NCBI RefSeq assembly: GCF_010685995.1
Contig: NZ_JAAGWK010000025.1
Span: forward strand, 1-64,000
Direction: 5' to 3'
From: Goekera deserti
Lineage (GTDB): Bacteria > Actinomycetota > Actinomycetes > Mycobacteriales > Geodermatophilaceae
Length of the DNA stretch: 64,000 nucleotides
Positions 26,000-38,378 of this stretch are shown one piece after another. The stretch's first letter is position 1; every line of letters begins with the position of its first letter. The notes below the pieces were generated by a model. That model searched no databases, was not told the DNA's origin, and was given only the letters and a program-made list of their open reading frames with translations. Made by a program: the position numbers and the translations under genes.

Positions 26000-27487
26000 A
26001 TGAGTCGGGTGGGGAAGCAGGGAGTGCACCGAGGGGTTGGGGGCAGGGTGGCGGACCAGACGGCGGGCGTCTTCGACCGGCGGCACCGGCTGACCACCGC
26101 CGGGCTGCTGATGCTGATCACCTTCGTCGCGTTCGAGGCGATGGCCGTCGCCACCGCGATGCCCTCCGCGGTGCGGGAGCTGGACGGGCTGTCCTGGTAC
26201 GGCTGGCCGTTCACCGGGTTGCTCGTCGCCCAGGTCATCGGCATGGTGGTCGGCGGCGACGTCGGTGACCGGCGCGGCGTCCGCACCGCGCTGCTGTGGG
26301 GCGTGGGCCTGTTCGCCCTCGGCCTGCTCGCCTGCGGGGTGTCGGTCACCATGGTCGCGTTCGTGGCCGGCCGGGTGCTGCAGGGCCTGGGAGCCGGCCT
26401 CATCTCCGTGTCGCTGTTCGTGGTGGCCGGCCAGGCGTACTCAGCCGCGCTGCGCCCGGCGCTGTTCGGGGCCTTCAGCGCAGCCTGGGTGCTGCCCGCC
26501 CTGCTCGGCCCGCTGGTGGCCGGGCTGCTCGCCACCCACGCCACCTGGCGGCTGGTGTTCCTCGGCATCCTGCCGCTGATCGCCGTGGGCCTGCTGCTGG
26601 TGCTGCCGGCCACCAGCCGGCTGCCGGTGCCCACCGAGCGTCCCCGCCCGGCCCGCGCGCGCCGGGCGTGGGCGGTGCTCACCGGGCTCGGCGTCGGGTG
26701 CCTGCAGTACGCCGGCCAGCGGCTGGACCTGATCGCCGTCGGCATCGCCGTCTTCGGGCTGGCGGCGCTGGTGGCCGGCCTGCGGCCGCTGCTGCCGGCG
26801 GGCACGGCCCGCCTCCGGCGGGGGCTGCCCACGGTGATCGCCGTGCGCGGCCTGCTGTCCGGCTCGTTCTTCGGCGTGGACGCCCTGCTGCCGCTGGCCC
26901 TGTCGGAGGTGCACGGCTACAGCGCGGTGCAGGCGGGGATCCCGCTCACCGTCGGTGCCCTCGGCTGGTCGGCTGCCTCCCAGCTGCAGGCACGGCGGCC
27001 CGACACCTCCCGGGTGCGGCTGCTGCAGATCGGCTTCGTGTGCATCGCCGTCGGGGTCGCGGGCACGGCGCTGGCCGTGGCGCCGGGGCTCGGCGGGTTC
27101 AGCGCCTACGTCACCTGGAGCATCGCCGGCTTCGGGATGGGCCTGGGGATGCCGAGCGTCGGCGTGCTGCTGCTGGACCTGTCGCCGGAACACCGGCGGG
27201 GCGCCGACTCGGCCGCGCTGCAGATCGCCGACGTGGTGGGGGCAGCGCTCTGCATCGGCCTGGCCGGCGTGCTGGTGGCAGCGGCGACAGGCGGGGCGCT
27301 GCCGCTGAGCACCGCGCTGCTCGTGGCGATCGCGGTCTTCACCACCATCGCGGTGGCCGGCGCGCTCGCGGCCGGCCGGGCCGCGCCGCCCGCGGACGGC
27401 GGCACCCGGCCCGCCCCGGGTGTCGGGGTGCAGTCCTCGTCACCGTCCGGGACCGGCGGTCCCGCGACTACGCTTGCCCCGTCATGA
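26000..27487 (+). CDS. MFS transporter
   Basis: A major facilitator of about 495 residues with many hydrophobic helices. An MFS A-type loop [14 protein letters not shown] follows helix 2, and [20 protein letters not shown] resembles drug:H+ antiporters of the DHA2/EmrB-like group. A central loop ([13 protein letters not shown]) splits the halves. The start could be ATG 26000 or GTG 26048 ([15 protein letters not shown]); neither has an outstanding ribosome site. The C-terminus ends in a Pro/Ser/Gly-rich tail, and its stop overlaps the next ATG (ATGA). It is divergent from the SUKH gene. Substrate unknown. Confidence 0.82.
   Translation: MSRVGKQGVHRGVGGRVADQTAGVFDRRHRLTTAGLLMLITFVAFEAMAVATAMPSAVRELDGLSWYGWPFTGLLVAQVIGMVVGGDVGDRRGVRTALLWGVGLFALGLLACGVSVTMVAFVAGRVLQGLGAGLISVSLFVVAGQAYSAALRPALFGAFSAAWVLPALLGPLVAGLLATHATWRLVFLGILPLIAVGLLLVLPATSRLPVPTERPRPARARRAWAVLTGLGVGCLQYAGQRLDLIAVGIAVFGLAALVAGLRPLLPAGTARLRRGLPTVIAVRGLLSGSFFGVDALLPLALSEVHGYSAVQAGIPLTVGALGWSAASQLQARRPDTSRVRLLQIGFVCIAVGVAGTALAVAPGLGGFSAYVTWSIAGFGMGLGMPSVGVLLLDLSPEHRRGADSAALQIADVVGAALCIGLAGVLVAAATGGALPLSTALLVAIAVFTTIAVAGALAAGRAAPPADGGTRPAPGVGVQSSSPSGTGGPATTLAPS
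27469..27474 (+). promoter_or_regulatory. Internal -10 box for the cysteine desulfurase gene
   Basis: TACGCT lies nine bases before the ATG at 27484, inside the end of the MFS gene. It would let the desulfurase-mnmA pair be expressed separately from the transporter. Confidence 0.5.
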
Positions 27488-28686
27488 CCTACCTGGACCA
27501 CGCGGCCACCACGCCGATGCTCCCCGAGGTGCTCGCCGCGATGGCCGAGCAGTGGGGCCGGGTGGGCAACGCCTCCTCGCTGCACGCCAGCGGCCGCGCC
27601 GCGCGCCGCACGGCCGAGCAGGCGCGCGAGCGGCTGGCCGCCTCGCTCGGTGCCCGGCCCTCGGAGGTGCTGTTCACCGGCGGGGGGACCGAGAGCGACA
27701 ACCTGGCCGTCAAGGGCATCGCCTGGGCGCGCCGCGAGGCCGACCCGCGCCGCCGCCGGGTGGTGGTCAGCCCGGCCGAGCACCACGCCGTCCTGGACAG
27801 CGTGGAGTGGCTGGCCGAGCACGACGGCGTCGAGATCACCTGGGTCGACGTCGACCCGCACGGCCGGGTCACCCCGGCGGCCCTCCGGGCGGCACTGGGC
27901 GACGGCGAGGACGTGTCGGTCGCCAGCGTCATGTGGGCCAACAACGAGATCGGCGCGGTCAGCGACCTCGCCGCGCTGGCCGACGTCGCCCACGCGGTGG
28001 GGGTCCCGCTGCACACCGACGCCGTGCAGGCGGTCGGCCAGGTGCCGGTCGACTTCGCGGCCAGCGGCGTCGACGCCCTCACCATGACCGGCCACAAGCT
28101 CGGCGGGCCGATGGGCGCCGGCCTGCTGGTGCTCCGCCGTGACGCCGACTGCATGCCACTGCTGCACGGCGGCGGTCAGGAGCGCGACGTGCGCTCGGGC
28201 ACCCTGGACGTGCCGGCGATCGTCGGCCTCGCCACCGCCACGGCGCTGGCCGTGGACGGCCGGGAGGACCGCGCCGAGCGGATCGCCTCGCTGCGCGACC
28301 GGCTGGTCGCCGGCATCATGGCCGCGGTCCCCGATGCCCAGCTGAACGGGCCGCCGCTGGACGACCTGCTCGACGGCACGCCCGAGGGTGGCCCGGGCCG
28401 GCTGCCGGGCAACGCCCACGTCTCCTTCCCCGGCGCCGAGGGCGACGCCCTGCTGATGCTGCTCGACGCCCGCGGCGTCGAGTGCTCCACCGGCTCGGCC
28501 TGCAGCGCCGGGGTGGCCCGGCCCAGCCACGTGCTGCTGGCCACCGGTGCCGACGCCGCCCGGGCCCGCAGCTCGCTGCGGTTCAGCCTGGGCCACACCT
28601 CCACGCCCGAGGACGTCGAGCAGGTCCTCGACGTCATCGGCCCGGTGGTCGAGCGCGCCCGGCGGGCCGGGATGGGCCGGCGGTGA
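27484..28686 (+). CDS. Cysteine desulfurase (IscS/NifS family)
   Basis: A 400-residue class V aminotransferase-fold PLP enzyme that removes sulfur from cysteine as a persulfide. The PLP lysine is in [14 protein letters not shown] and the catalytic loop cysteine is in [11 protein letters not shown]. Other hallmarks are [21 protein letters not shown] and [10 protein letters not shown]. It overlaps mnmA (GTGA), so the sulfur is most likely used for tRNA 2-thiouridine, as with the iscS-like/mnmA pair Rv3025c-Rv3024c; supply to Fe-S assembly is also possible. Confidence 0.94.
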   Translation: MTYLDHAATTPMLPEVLAAMAEQWGRVGNASSLHASGRAARRTAEQARERLAASLGARPSEVLFTGGGTESDNLAVKGIAWARREADPRRRRVVVSPAEHHAVLDSVEWLAEHDGVEITWVDVDPHGRVTPAALRAALGDGEDVSVASVMWANNEIGAVSDLAALADVAHAVGVPLHTDAVQAVGQVPVDFAASGVDALTMTGHKLGGPMGAGLLVLRRDADCMPLLHGGGQERDVRSGTLDVPAIVGLATATALAVDGREDRAERIASLRDRLVAGIMAAVPDAQLNGPPLDDLLDGTPEGGPGRLPGNAHVSFPGAEGDALLMLLDARGVECSTGSACSAGVARPSHVLLATGADAARARSSLRFSLGHTSTPEDVEQVLDVIGPVVERARRAGMGRR

Positions 28687-29756
28687 GGGTCGTCGCCGCG
28701 ATGAGCGGCGGGGTGGACTCCGCGGTGGCCGCGGCGCTCGCGGTCGACGCCGGCCACGACGTCACCGGGGTGCACCTGGCGCTGTCCCAGGACCGGCGGG
28801 CGATGCGCAGCGGCTCCCGGGGCTGCTGCACCGTCGAGGACGCCGACGACGCCCGCCGGGTGGCCGGCGAGCTGGGCATCCCGTTCTACGTGTGGGACCT
28901 CGCCGCGGAGTTCAGCGAGGACGTCGTCGACGACTTCGTCGCCGAGTACGCCGCGGGCCGGACGCCGAACCCGTGCCTGCGCTGCAACGAGAAGATCAAG
29001 TTCACCGCCGTGCTGGACCGTGCGCTGGCGCTGGGCTTCGACGCCGTCGTCACCGGGCACCACGCGCGGCTGGCCGACGGCGAGCTGCGCCGCTCGGTCG
29101 ACCCGGCCAAGGACCAGTCCTACGTGCTCGGCGTGCTCACCCCCCGCCAGCTGGCCGGGGCGGCGTTCCCGCTGGGCGGCATGACCAAGCAGCGGGTGCG
29201 GGCGATCGCGGCCGAGCGTGGCTACGCGGTGGCCACCAAGCCCGACTCGCACGACATCTGCTTCATCCCCGACGGCGACACCCGCGGCTTCCTGGCCCGC
29301 CGGCTGGGTGCCCTGCCGGGACCGGTCGTCGACGCCGCGACCGGCACCACCGTGGGTGAGCACCAGGGCGCCTACGGGTTCACCGTCGGGCAGCGCCGCG
29401 GGCTGGGTGTCGCCACCGTCGACCAGCGGCCCCGCTACGTGCTGGACATCGAGCCGGTGAGCCGCACCGTGACCATCGGCACCGCCGACCAGACCGGTGT
29501 CGGCGAGGTGCGCACCGCACCCCCCACCTGGACGGCGGCCGCGCCGGAGCTGCCGCTGCGCGCGGAGGTGCAGCTGCGGGCGCACGGCGCCGCGGTGCCG
29601 TGCGAGGTCCGCGCCGCCGGCGACGGCGGCCTGCGGCTGCTGCTGGACGGCCAGCAGCGCGGCGTGGCCCCCGGGCAGTCGGCGGTGCTCTACGACCCCG
29701 ACCCGGTGCGCGGTGACCGCGTGCTCGGCCAGGGCACGGTGCTCGGCACCGCCTGA
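28683..29756 (+). CDS. mnmA: tRNA-specific 2-thiouridylase
   Basis: A 357-residue enzyme that activates U34 of Lys, Glu and Gln tRNAs with ATP and thiolates it. The N-terminal PP-loop motif is [13 protein letters not shown]. The first catalytic cysteine lies in [12 protein letters not shown] and the second in [22 protein letters not shown] and YVLDIEP belong to the central and C-terminal beta domains. The GTG start overlaps the desulfurase stop (GTGA), indicating translational coupling with its sulfur donor. Confidence 0.95.
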   Translation: MRVVAAMSGGVDSAVAAALAVDAGHDVTGVHLALSQDRRAMRSGSRGCCTVEDADDARRVAGELGIPFYVWDLAAEFSEDVVDDFVAEYAAGRTPNPCLRCNEKIKFTAVLDRALALGFDAVVTGHHARLADGELRRSVDPAKDQSYVLGVLTPRQLAGAAFPLGGMTKQRVRAIAAERGYAVATKPDSHDICFIPDGDTRGFLARRLGALPGPVVDAATGTTVGEHQGAYGFTVGQRRGLGVATVDQRPRYVLDIEPVSRTVTIGTADQTGVGEVRTAPPTWTAAAPELPLRAEVQLRAHGAAVPCEVRAAGDGGLRLLLDGQQRGVAPGQSAVLYDPDPVRGDRVLGQGTVLGTA

Positions 29757-29795
29757 GCCGCACCCGGCGGCGCGGTCCGCCCCGGGCGCCGGCGG

Positions 29796-29801
29796 TAGCG
29801 T
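29796..29801 (+). promoter_or_regulatory. Leaderless -10 box of the MetE-core gene
   Basis: TAGCGT with seven bases to GTG 29809. Confidence 0.6.
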
Positions 29802-29808
29802 CGCCGTC

Positions 29809-30837
29809 GTGCCCACGCCGAGCGAGACCAGCGACAGCGGCGACGACCTCCGGCCTGCTCCGCCCACGTGGGGGCCGGCCTCCGGTGTCGGGTCGCTGCC
29901 CGGCACCGACCCCGCCGAGGCGGTGCGCGTCGTCCTCGGGGAGCTTCCGGAGTTCCCGCACCTGCCCGAGCTGCCGGGCCGGGGCGCCGGCAGCGACCTG
30001 GTGGGCCGGTCCGCGGCGCTGCTGGTCGACCTCGCCGTCGACCTGACGCCGGCGGGCTGGCGGCTGGTGCCGCGGGCGGGCAACGACCTGCGCCGTGCGC
30101 GCGAGATGCTCGCCCGCGACCTGGACGCCCTGCACGAGGCGGCCGAGGGGCACGTGGGCCCGTTCAAGGTGCAGAGCGCCGGCCCCTGGACGCTCACCGC
30201 GGCGCTGGAACGCAGCCGCGGTGACCGGGCGGTGGTCGACCCGGGTGCCCGCCGCGACGTCGCGCAGTCGCTGGCCGAGGGGCTGCGGCAGCACGTCGCC
30301 GACGTCACCGGCCGGGTGCCCGGGGCCCGCGTCGTCGTGCAGCTGGACGAGCCGTCGGTGCCCGCGGTGCTGCAGGGCGGGCTGCCCACGATCACCGGCT
30401 TCGGCAGGCTGCCGCCGGTGGAGGCCACCATCGTGGAGGCCGAGCTGGACCTGCTGGTCTCGGCGATCGGCGTCCCCGTGGTGCTGCACTGCTGCGCCTC
30501 GCGGGCACCGGTCGCGCTGTTCCGGGCCGCCGGTGCGGCCGCCGTCTCCTTCGACCTCGGCCTGGTGCACGACCTGGACGCCGTCGGCGAGGCCGTGGAC
30601 GCCGGCACCCGGCTCTTCGTCGGGGTCGTGCCCGGCACCGATGCGCCGCTGCCCACGCCCGCGGCGACCGCCCGCCGGGTGCACGCCTGGTGGAACGAGC
30701 TGGGCTTCCCGGCCGACCAGCTGCACACCGCGGTGACCCTCACGCCGTCCTGCGGGCTGGCCGGGGCGAGCCCGGAGCACGCGCGTGCGGCGATGGCCCA
30801 CGTGCGCGAGGCCGCCCGGTACCTGCTGCCCGACTGA
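29809..30837 (+). CDS. Cobalamin-independent methionine synthase-like protein (MetE catalytic core only, Rv3015c-like)
   Basis: A 342-residue protein corresponding to the C-terminal barrel of MetE. Zinc-thiolate ligands of the MetE type can be recognised: His and Cys in VVLHCCAS, and Cys in LTPSCGLAGA. QLDEPSVPAVL is also typical. The long N-terminal half that full MetE uses to bind folate is absent, so the methyl donor and acceptor are uncertain. The stand-alone core in this position matches mycobacterial Rv3015c as I recall it. The GTG start is supported by the leaderless promoter. Not assigned as metE. Confidence 0.8.
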   Translation: MPTPSETSDSGDDLRPAPPTWGPASGVGSLPGTDPAEAVRVVLGELPEFPHLPELPGRGAGSDLVGRSAALLVDLAVDLTPAGWRLVPRAGNDLRRAREMLARDLDALHEAAEGHVGPFKVQSAGPWTLTAALERSRGDRAVVDPGARRDVAQSLAEGLRQHVADVTGRVPGARVVVQLDEPSVPAVLQGGLPTITGFGRLPPVEATIVEAELDLLVSAIGVPVVLHCCASRAPVALFRAAGAAAVSFDLGLVHDLDAVGEAVDAGTRLFVGVVPGTDAPLPTPAATARRVHAWWNELGFPADQLHTAVTLTPSCGLAGASPEHARAAMAHVREAARYLLPD

Positions 30838-30850
30838 GCGATACGGGTGT

Positions 30851-30876
30851 ACGGGTCGAATGGTATGGTGACCCGT
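30851..30876 (+). promoter_or_regulatory. vapBC promoter and palindromic operator
   Basis: Perfect 7-bp arms ACGGGTC (30851-30857) and GACCCGT (30870-30876) enclose a 12-base spacer that ends with the -10 box TATGGT (30864-30869). The right arm fills the seven bases up to the GTG start. A direct repeat of TACGGGT overlaps the left arm. This is a good position for autorepression by a VapBC complex. Confidence 0.65.
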
Positions 30877-31115
30877 GTGAAGACCACGATCGACATTGCT
30901 GACGCGCTGTTCGCCGAGGCCAAGGCCGAAGCAGAACGGCGCGGCACGTCGCTCCGGTCGCTGGTGGAGGACGGGCTGCGTCAGCTGCTGGACCGGAGGT
31001 CGCAGGACGAGCCCTTCGTCCTGCAGGACCTCAGTGTCGGAGGTCGGGGGATCCGGGCCGAGTACCTGGCCGGCGGCCACGACGCCTTCCTCGACGCCGC
31101 CTACGGCCCCGGCCG

Positions 31116-31119
<4 letters not shown>
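30877..31119 (+). CDS. vapB: Type II antitoxin, VapB-type ribbon-helix-helix
   Basis: An 80-residue protein starting VKTTIDIADALFAEAKAEAE, a typical ribbon-helix-helix DNA-binding N-terminus, followed by RRGTSLRSLVEDGLRQLL. The C-terminal part (FVLQDLSVGGRGI..) would wrap the toxin. I choose GTG 30877 because the -10 box is seven bases upstream; ATG 30865 and GTG 30847 are in-frame alternatives that would overlap the promoter. Its stop overlaps the toxin start (GTGA). Likely binds the palindrome at its own promoter. Confidence 0.85.
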
Positions 31120-33888
<2,769 letters not shown>

Positions 33889-33930
33889 CAGCGCGCTCCT
33901 CCCCGCACGTCAGCCGGATACGGGGACCGG

Positions 33931-34596
33931 TCAGACGGGCGGCAGCTCCGCGACGGTGGCGGCCAGGCCCGCGAGGTGGGCCAGCCGCAGCAGCTCCGAG
34001 CGGCGGAACGCCGGCCCGCCGGAGCGGCCCAGCAGCACCGCCGTCCCGCGCGCGTCGACCGGGGCGGCCATCATCTCGATGGCCATCTCCCGCCACCGCT
34101 CGGGCAGCCACTCGCCCTCGCTGGGCAGCAGCAGCGGCGCACCCAGCGGCAGCCAGGGCATCGCCAGCTCGGTCAGCGAGGGCGCGGCGGGGTGCGCGGC
34201 CAGCACGGTGACGTCGTCCGGCTCGGTGCAGCGCAGCACCACCGCCCAGCCGGCGTGGTGCACCCGGGGCAGCATCTCGGCCAGCAGGTGGGCTCCCTGC
34301 CGCCCCGCCCGGGCCAGCTCGTCGAGCAGCTCCAGCTCGCGGTGGGTGTCCAGCGGGCCGGAGAACGGCCGCAGCGACTCCACCTGCACGCCGGGCACGG
34401 TGAGCGCGGCCGTGATCAGCGAGTCGGCCAGCCGGTCCTCCGGCAGCTCGACCACGATGTCGTCCACCGCGTAGCCGTTGCCCCGCTCGAGCACCTCGAC
34501 GGAGAGGATGTCGACGCCGACGACGCCCAGCGCCGTGGCCACCGCACCGAGCGAGCCGGGGCGGTCGGGCACGACCAACCGCAGCAGGTAGGACAC
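33931..34596 (-). CDS. ACT-domain protein (Rv3013-like)
   Basis: A 221-residue cytoplasmic protein. The N-terminal ~75 residues form an ACT domain ([20 protein letters not shown] then [13 protein letters not shown]), a ligand-binding fold usual in amino-acid control proteins. The remainder ([13 protein letters not shown] .. [14 protein letters not shown]) resembles a GAF-like or ACT-associated domain I cannot name. The GTG start has GGAGG about seven bases upstream. It lies convergent with ligA and divergent from gatC, matching the order ligA-Rv3013-gatC. The ligand is unknown. Confidence 0.8.
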   Translation of the reverse strand: MSYLLRLVVPDRPGSLGAVATALGVVGVDILSVEVLERGNGYAVDDIVVELPEDRLADSLITAALTVPGVQVESLRPFSGPLDTHRELELLDELARAGRQGAHLLAEMLPRVHHAGWAVVLRCTEPDDVTVLAAHPAAPSLTELAMPWLPLGAPLLLPSEGEWLPERWREMAIEMMAAPVDARGTAVLLGRSGGPAFRRSELLRLAHLAGLAATVAELPPV

Positions 34597-34730
34597 GCGT
34601 GGCCTCCGGGGGCGACTGGTCGGGCGATCAGCGTCGATCGGTGGCGGTCGGTGGTGGGGGCGAGCTTGCCGTACCGGGGCGGGGCGGCGTCAACCAGCCT
34701 CGCGCCCGCGAGCGCTGTCCCCTCGGCACG

Positions 34731-34736
34731 TACAGT
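34731..34736 (+). promoter_or_regulatory. Candidate -10 box of the gatCAB operon
   Basis: TACAGT is placed to start an mRNA near 34743, giving a leader of about 60 nt. A short CCGGGCA/TGCCCGG hairpin (34757-34772) lies in that leader. Confidence 0.45.
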
Positions 34737-34801
34737 GATCGGGTTGTACAGACCCGCCGGGCACCTGCCCGGACATCGTCGAAGTGGGGTTCCACCACAG
34801 C

Positions 34802-35101
34802 ATGAGCAACCTCTCCCGCGAGGACGTCGCCCACCTGGCGCGCCTGGCCCGGCTGGCGGTCACCGACGAGGAGCTCGACCTCTTCGCCGGGCAGCTCGAC
34901 GTCGTGCTCGGGGCCGTGGCCCGTGTCGGCACCGCCGCGGTGGCGGACGTGCCCCCCACGACGCACGCCGTGCCGCTGACCAACGTGCTGCGCCCCGACG
35001 AGCTCACCCCGAGCCTGCCGCGGGAGGCCGTGCTCGCCGGCGCCCCGGCGTCCGAGGACGACCGCTTCCGGGTGCCGCGGATCCTGGGGGAGAGCGCGTG
35101 A
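34802..35101 (+). CDS. gatC: Asp-tRNA(Asn)/Glu-tRNA(Gln) amidotransferase subunit C
   Basis: A 99-residue subunit that wraps around GatA and stabilises the GatCAB complex. The family start [20 protein letters not shown] and the C-terminal [20 protein letters not shown] .. DRFRVPRIL are intact. ATG 34802 is preferred to the in-frame GTG at 34784 because it gives the usual N-terminus. Its stop overlaps the gatA start (GTGA). Confidence 0.94.
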   Translation: MSNLSREDVAHLARLARLAVTDEELDLFAGQLDVVLGAVARVGTAAVADVPPTTHAVPLTNVLRPDELTPSLPREAVLAGAPASEDDRFRVPRILGESA

Positions 35102-36660
35102 CCACGACACCCGCCGCCACCGACCTCACCCACCTCGACGCCGCCGAGCTCGGCCGGCTGCTGGGCGCCGGCGAGGTCAGCGCCGTGGACGTCACCCGGG
35201 CCCACCTGGACCGGATCGCCGCCGACGACGGCCTGCTGCACGCCTACCTGCACGTCGACGGGGAGACCGCGCTGGCCACGGCCGCCGCGGTGGACGCCGC
35301 CCGGGCCGCCGGCGACGAGCTCGGCCCGCTGGCCGGCGTGCCGGTGGCGCTCAAGGACGTCGTGGTCACCGAGGGCGTGCCGACGACCAGCGGGTCGCGG
35401 ATTCTCGAGGGCTGGCGCCCGCCGTACGACGCCACGGTCGCCGCGCGGCTCAAGGCCGCGGGCACGGTGCTGCTGGGCAAGACCAACATGGACGAGTTCG
35501 CCATGGGCTCCTCCACGGAGAACTCCGCCTACGGCGTGACCCGCAACCCGTGGGACCCCGAGCGCATCCCCGGCGGCTCCTCCGGCGGGTCCAGCGCGGC
35601 CGTCGCCGGGCACCTCGCGCCGTGGGCGCTGGGCACCGACACCGGTGGCTCGATCCGGCAGCCGGCCGCGCTCACCGGGCTGGTCGGCCACAAGCCGACC
35701 TACGGCTCGGTGTCCCGCTACGGGCTGATCGCGTTCTCCTCCAGCCTGGACCAGGCCGGGCCGATGGCCCGCACGGTGCTGGACGCCGCGGTGCTGCACG
35801 AGGCGATCGGCGGGCACGACCCGCGCGACTCCACCAGCATCCCCGGCCAGCACCCGCTGCTGGCCGAGGCGGCCCGGCTGGGCGCGGGCGGCGACCTCAC
35901 CGGGGTGCGCATCGGCGTGGTTCGCGAGCTCGGTGGCGAGGGCCACGCCGAGGGCTACGAGCCCGGCGTGCTGGCCCGGGTCGCGGAGGCCCTGGCGGTG
36001 CTGGAGGGTCTCGGCGCCGAGGTGCGGGAGGTGTCCTGCCCCAGCTTCGACCTGGCGCTGGCCGCCTACTACCTGATCGCGCCCAGCGAGGCGTCGTCCA
36101 ACCTGTCCCGCTTCGACGGCGTCCGGTTCGGCCTCCGGGTCGGCGACGACGGCAGCCGCGACCTGGACGAGGTCATGGCCCTCACCCGCGAGCAGGGCTT
36201 CGGCGCCGAGGTCAAGCGCCGCATCATCCTGGGCACCTACGCCCTGTCCAGCGGCTACTACGAGGCCTACTACGGGCAGGCGCAGAAGGTGCGCACCCTG
36301 ATCGGCCGCGACTTCGCCTCGGCGTTCGGCTCCGGCGACGGCGACGGGGTCGACGTGCTCGTCTCGCCGACCACGCCCACGGTCGCGTTCCCGCTCGGCG
36401 CCCGGGTCGACGACCCGATCGCCATGTACGCCGCCGACCTCTGCACGCTGCCGGCCAGCCTGGCCGGCACCCCGGCCATCTCGGTGCCGTGCGGGCTCTC
36501 CGACGGGCTGCCGGTCGGCTTCCAGATCATGGCGCCGACCCTGGCCGACGACCGCTGCTACCGGGTGGCCGCGGCACTGGAGGCCGCGCAGGACGCCGCC
36601 CGCGGGCACCGGCTGCTCGACGAGCTGGCCGCCCGGCGCACCACCGGGGGGCCGGCGTGA
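35098..36660 (+). CDS. gatA: Asp-tRNA(Asn)/Glu-tRNA(Gln) amidotransferase subunit A
   Basis: A 520-residue amidase-signature subunit that hydrolyses glutamine and sends ammonia to GatB. The Ser-cisSer-Lys triad is visible: Lys in [12 protein letters not shown], the Gly/Ser-rich [14 protein letters not shown], and [16 protein letters not shown]. Its GTG start overlaps gatC, and its stop overlaps the start of a small membrane-protein gene, so the four genes form one coupled unit. Confidence 0.95.
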   Translation: MTTTPAATDLTHLDAAELGRLLGAGEVSAVDVTRAHLDRIAADDGLLHAYLHVDGETALATAAAVDAARAAGDELGPLAGVPVALKDVVVTEGVPTTSGSRILEGWRPPYDATVAARLKAAGTVLLGKTNMDEFAMGSSTENSAYGVTRNPWDPERIPGGSSGGSSAAVAGHLAPWALGTDTGGSIRQPAALTGLVGHKPTYGSVSRYGLIAFSSSLDQAGPMARTVLDAAVLHEAIGGHDPRDSTSIPGQHPLLAEAARLGAGGDLTGVRIGVVRELGGEGHAEGYEPGVLARVAEALAVLEGLGAEVREVSCPSFDLALAAYYLIAPSEASSNLSRFDGVRFGLRVGDDGSRDLDEVMALTREQGFGAEVKRRIILGTYALSSGYYEAYYGQAQKVRTLIGRDFASAFGSGDGDGVDVLVSPTTPTVAFPLGARVDDPIAMYAADLCTLPASLAGTPAISVPCGLSDGLPVGFQIMAPTLADDRCYRVAAALEAAQDAARGHRLLDELAARRTTGGPA

Positions 36661-36851
36661 ATGGCGCGCTGAAGGCCGCGTGGGCGCTGACCGCCTTCGT
36701 CGTCCTGGTGGGCGCGATCGGCTGGGCGACCACCGGCCGGGCCGTGTTCTCGGTGTTCCTGGTGCTCGGCATCCTCACCGCCGTCGGCGCCGCCCTGATG
36801 CTGCGCTCCGTGCCGCCGGCCTCCACCCGACCAGAGAAGGACACCCCGTGA
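36657..36851 (+). CDS. Small two-helix membrane protein between gatA and gatB
   Basis: A 64-residue protein starting at GTG 36657 inside the end of gatA (GTGA). It is almost entirely two hydrophobic helices, [19 protein letters not shown] and [20 protein letters not shown], followed by a short polar tail [14 protein letters not shown]. Its stop overlaps the gatB start (GTGA as well). The double coupling and intact frame argue for a real gene. I recognise no family; mycobacteria have other genes between gatA and gatB. Confidence 0.72.
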   Translation: MNGALKAAWALTAFVVLVGAIGWATTGRAVFSVFLVLGILTAVGAALMLRSVPPASTRPEKDTP

Positions 36852-38365
36852 CGACGACGACCGGCGACCGCTTGCTCGACTTCGACGACGTCGTCTCCCG
36901 CTACGAGCCGGTGATCGGCCTGGAGACCCACGTCGAGCTCGGCACCGTCACCAAGATGTTCTGCGGCTGCTCCACCACCTTCGGCGCCGAGCCCAACACC
37001 CAGACCTGCCCGGTCTGCCTGGGCCTGCCCGGCTCGCTGCCGGTGGCCAACGCCGCCGCCATCGAGGCGACCGTCCAGATCGGCCTGGCGCTGAACTGCC
37101 GGATCGCCAGCTGGTGCCGGTTCGCGCGGAAGAACTACTTCTACCCCGACATCCCCAAGGGCTTCCAGACCAGCCAGTACGACGAGCCGCTGTGCGTCTC
37201 GGGGTACCTGGACGTCGTGGTCGACGGCGAGACGCACCGGGTGGAGATCGAGCGGGTGCACCTGGAGGAGGACACCGGCAAGAACCTGCACGTCGGTGGT
37301 TCCACCGGGCGCATCCACGGCGCCGACCACTCGCTGGTCGACTACAACCGGGCCGGCATCCCGCTGGTCGAGATCGTCACCCGGCCGGTGTCCGGCGCGG
37401 GCGCCAAGGCACCCGAGGTGGCCAAGGCCTACGTCACCGAGCTGCGCGAGATCATCCAGGCCCTCGGCGTCTCCGACGTCCGGATGGAGCAGGGCAGCCT
37501 GCGCTGCGACGTGAACACGTCCATCGCCCCGGTCGGCGCGCTGGAGATGGGCACCCGCACCGAGACCAAGAACGTGAACTCGCTGCGGTCGGTGGAGCGC
37601 TCGGTGCGCTACGAGATCCGCCGCCAGGCCGCGCTGCTGGACGAGGGCGTGCGCATCCGGCAGGAGACCCGGCACTTCCACGAGGACACCGGCTCGACGT
37701 CCCCGGGCCGCAGCAAGGAGGAGGCCACCGACTACCGGTACTTCCCCGAGCCCGACCTGGTGCCACTCGCCCCGGACGCCGCGTGGGTGGAGTCGCTTCG
37801 GCTGGCGCTGCCCGAGCTGCCGGCCGCCCGGCGGGCCCGGCTCATCCAGGAGTGGGGCCTGTCGGACACCGAGATGACCTGGCTGCTCAACGCCGGGGCG
37901 CTCGGGGTCGTCGCCGAGACCGTCGCCGCCGGGGCCTCACCCGCCGAGGCCCGCAAGTGGTGGCTCGGTGAGCTGGCCCGGCGGGCCAACGAGAGCGGCA
38001 CCGAGCTCACCGACCTGCCGATCACCCCGGCCCAGGTCGCCGAGCTGTCCGGCCTGGTCGCCGAGGGCCGGGTCAACGACAAGCTGGCCCGTCAGGTCCT
38101 GGACCACGTGCTGGCCGGCGAGGGCGGGCCGACCGAGGTCGTCGAGGCGCGCGGCCTGGCCGTGCTGGGCGAGTCCGACGAGCTGGTCGCCGCCGTCGAG
38201 GCCGCCATCGCCGGCGCCCCGGACGTCGTCGCCAAGGTCCGGGCCGGCAAGGTGCAGGCCCTGGGTGCCCTGGTCGGTCAGGTCATGAAGACGACCAAGG
38301 GGCAGGCCGACGCCGCCACCGTCCGCCGCATGCTGGAGGAACGGGTCGTCGGTCAGACCGGGTGA
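36848..38365 (+). CDS. gatB: Asp-tRNA(Asn)/Glu-tRNA(Gln) amidotransferase subunit B
   Basis: A 505-residue subunit that phosphorylates the misacylated tRNA and amidates it with ammonia from GatA. Hallmarks are [13 protein letters not shown], the zinc-site cysteines in [32 protein letters not shown] and the C-terminal YqeY-like tail domain ([19 protein letters not shown]). The cell therefore probably makes Gln-tRNA, and perhaps Asn-tRNA, by transamidation. The GTG start overlaps the preceding small gene. Confidence 0.95.
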   Translation: MTTTTGDRLLDFDDVVSRYEPVIGLETHVELGTVTKMFCGCSTTFGAEPNTQTCPVCLGLPGSLPVANAAAIEATVQIGLALNCRIASWCRFARKNYFYPDIPKGFQTSQYDEPLCVSGYLDVVVDGETHRVEIERVHLEEDTGKNLHVGGSTGRIHGADHSLVDYNRAGIPLVEIVTRPVSGAGAKAPEVAKAYVTELREIIQALGVSDVRMEQGSLRCDVNTSIAPVGALEMGTRTETKNVNSLRSVERSVRYEIRRQAALLDEGVRIRQETRHFHEDTGSTSPGRSKEEATDYRYFPEPDLVPLAPDAAWVESLRLALPELPAARRARLIQEWGLSDTEMTWLLNAGALGVVAETVAAGASPAEARKWWLGELARRANESGTELTDLPITPAQVAELSGLVAEGRVNDKLARQVLDHVLAGEGGPTEVVEARGLAVLGESDELVAAVEAAIAGAPDVVAKVRAGKVQALGALVGQVMKTTKGQADAATVRRMLEERVVGQTG

Positions 38366-38378
38366 CCGGGGCCCCGCC

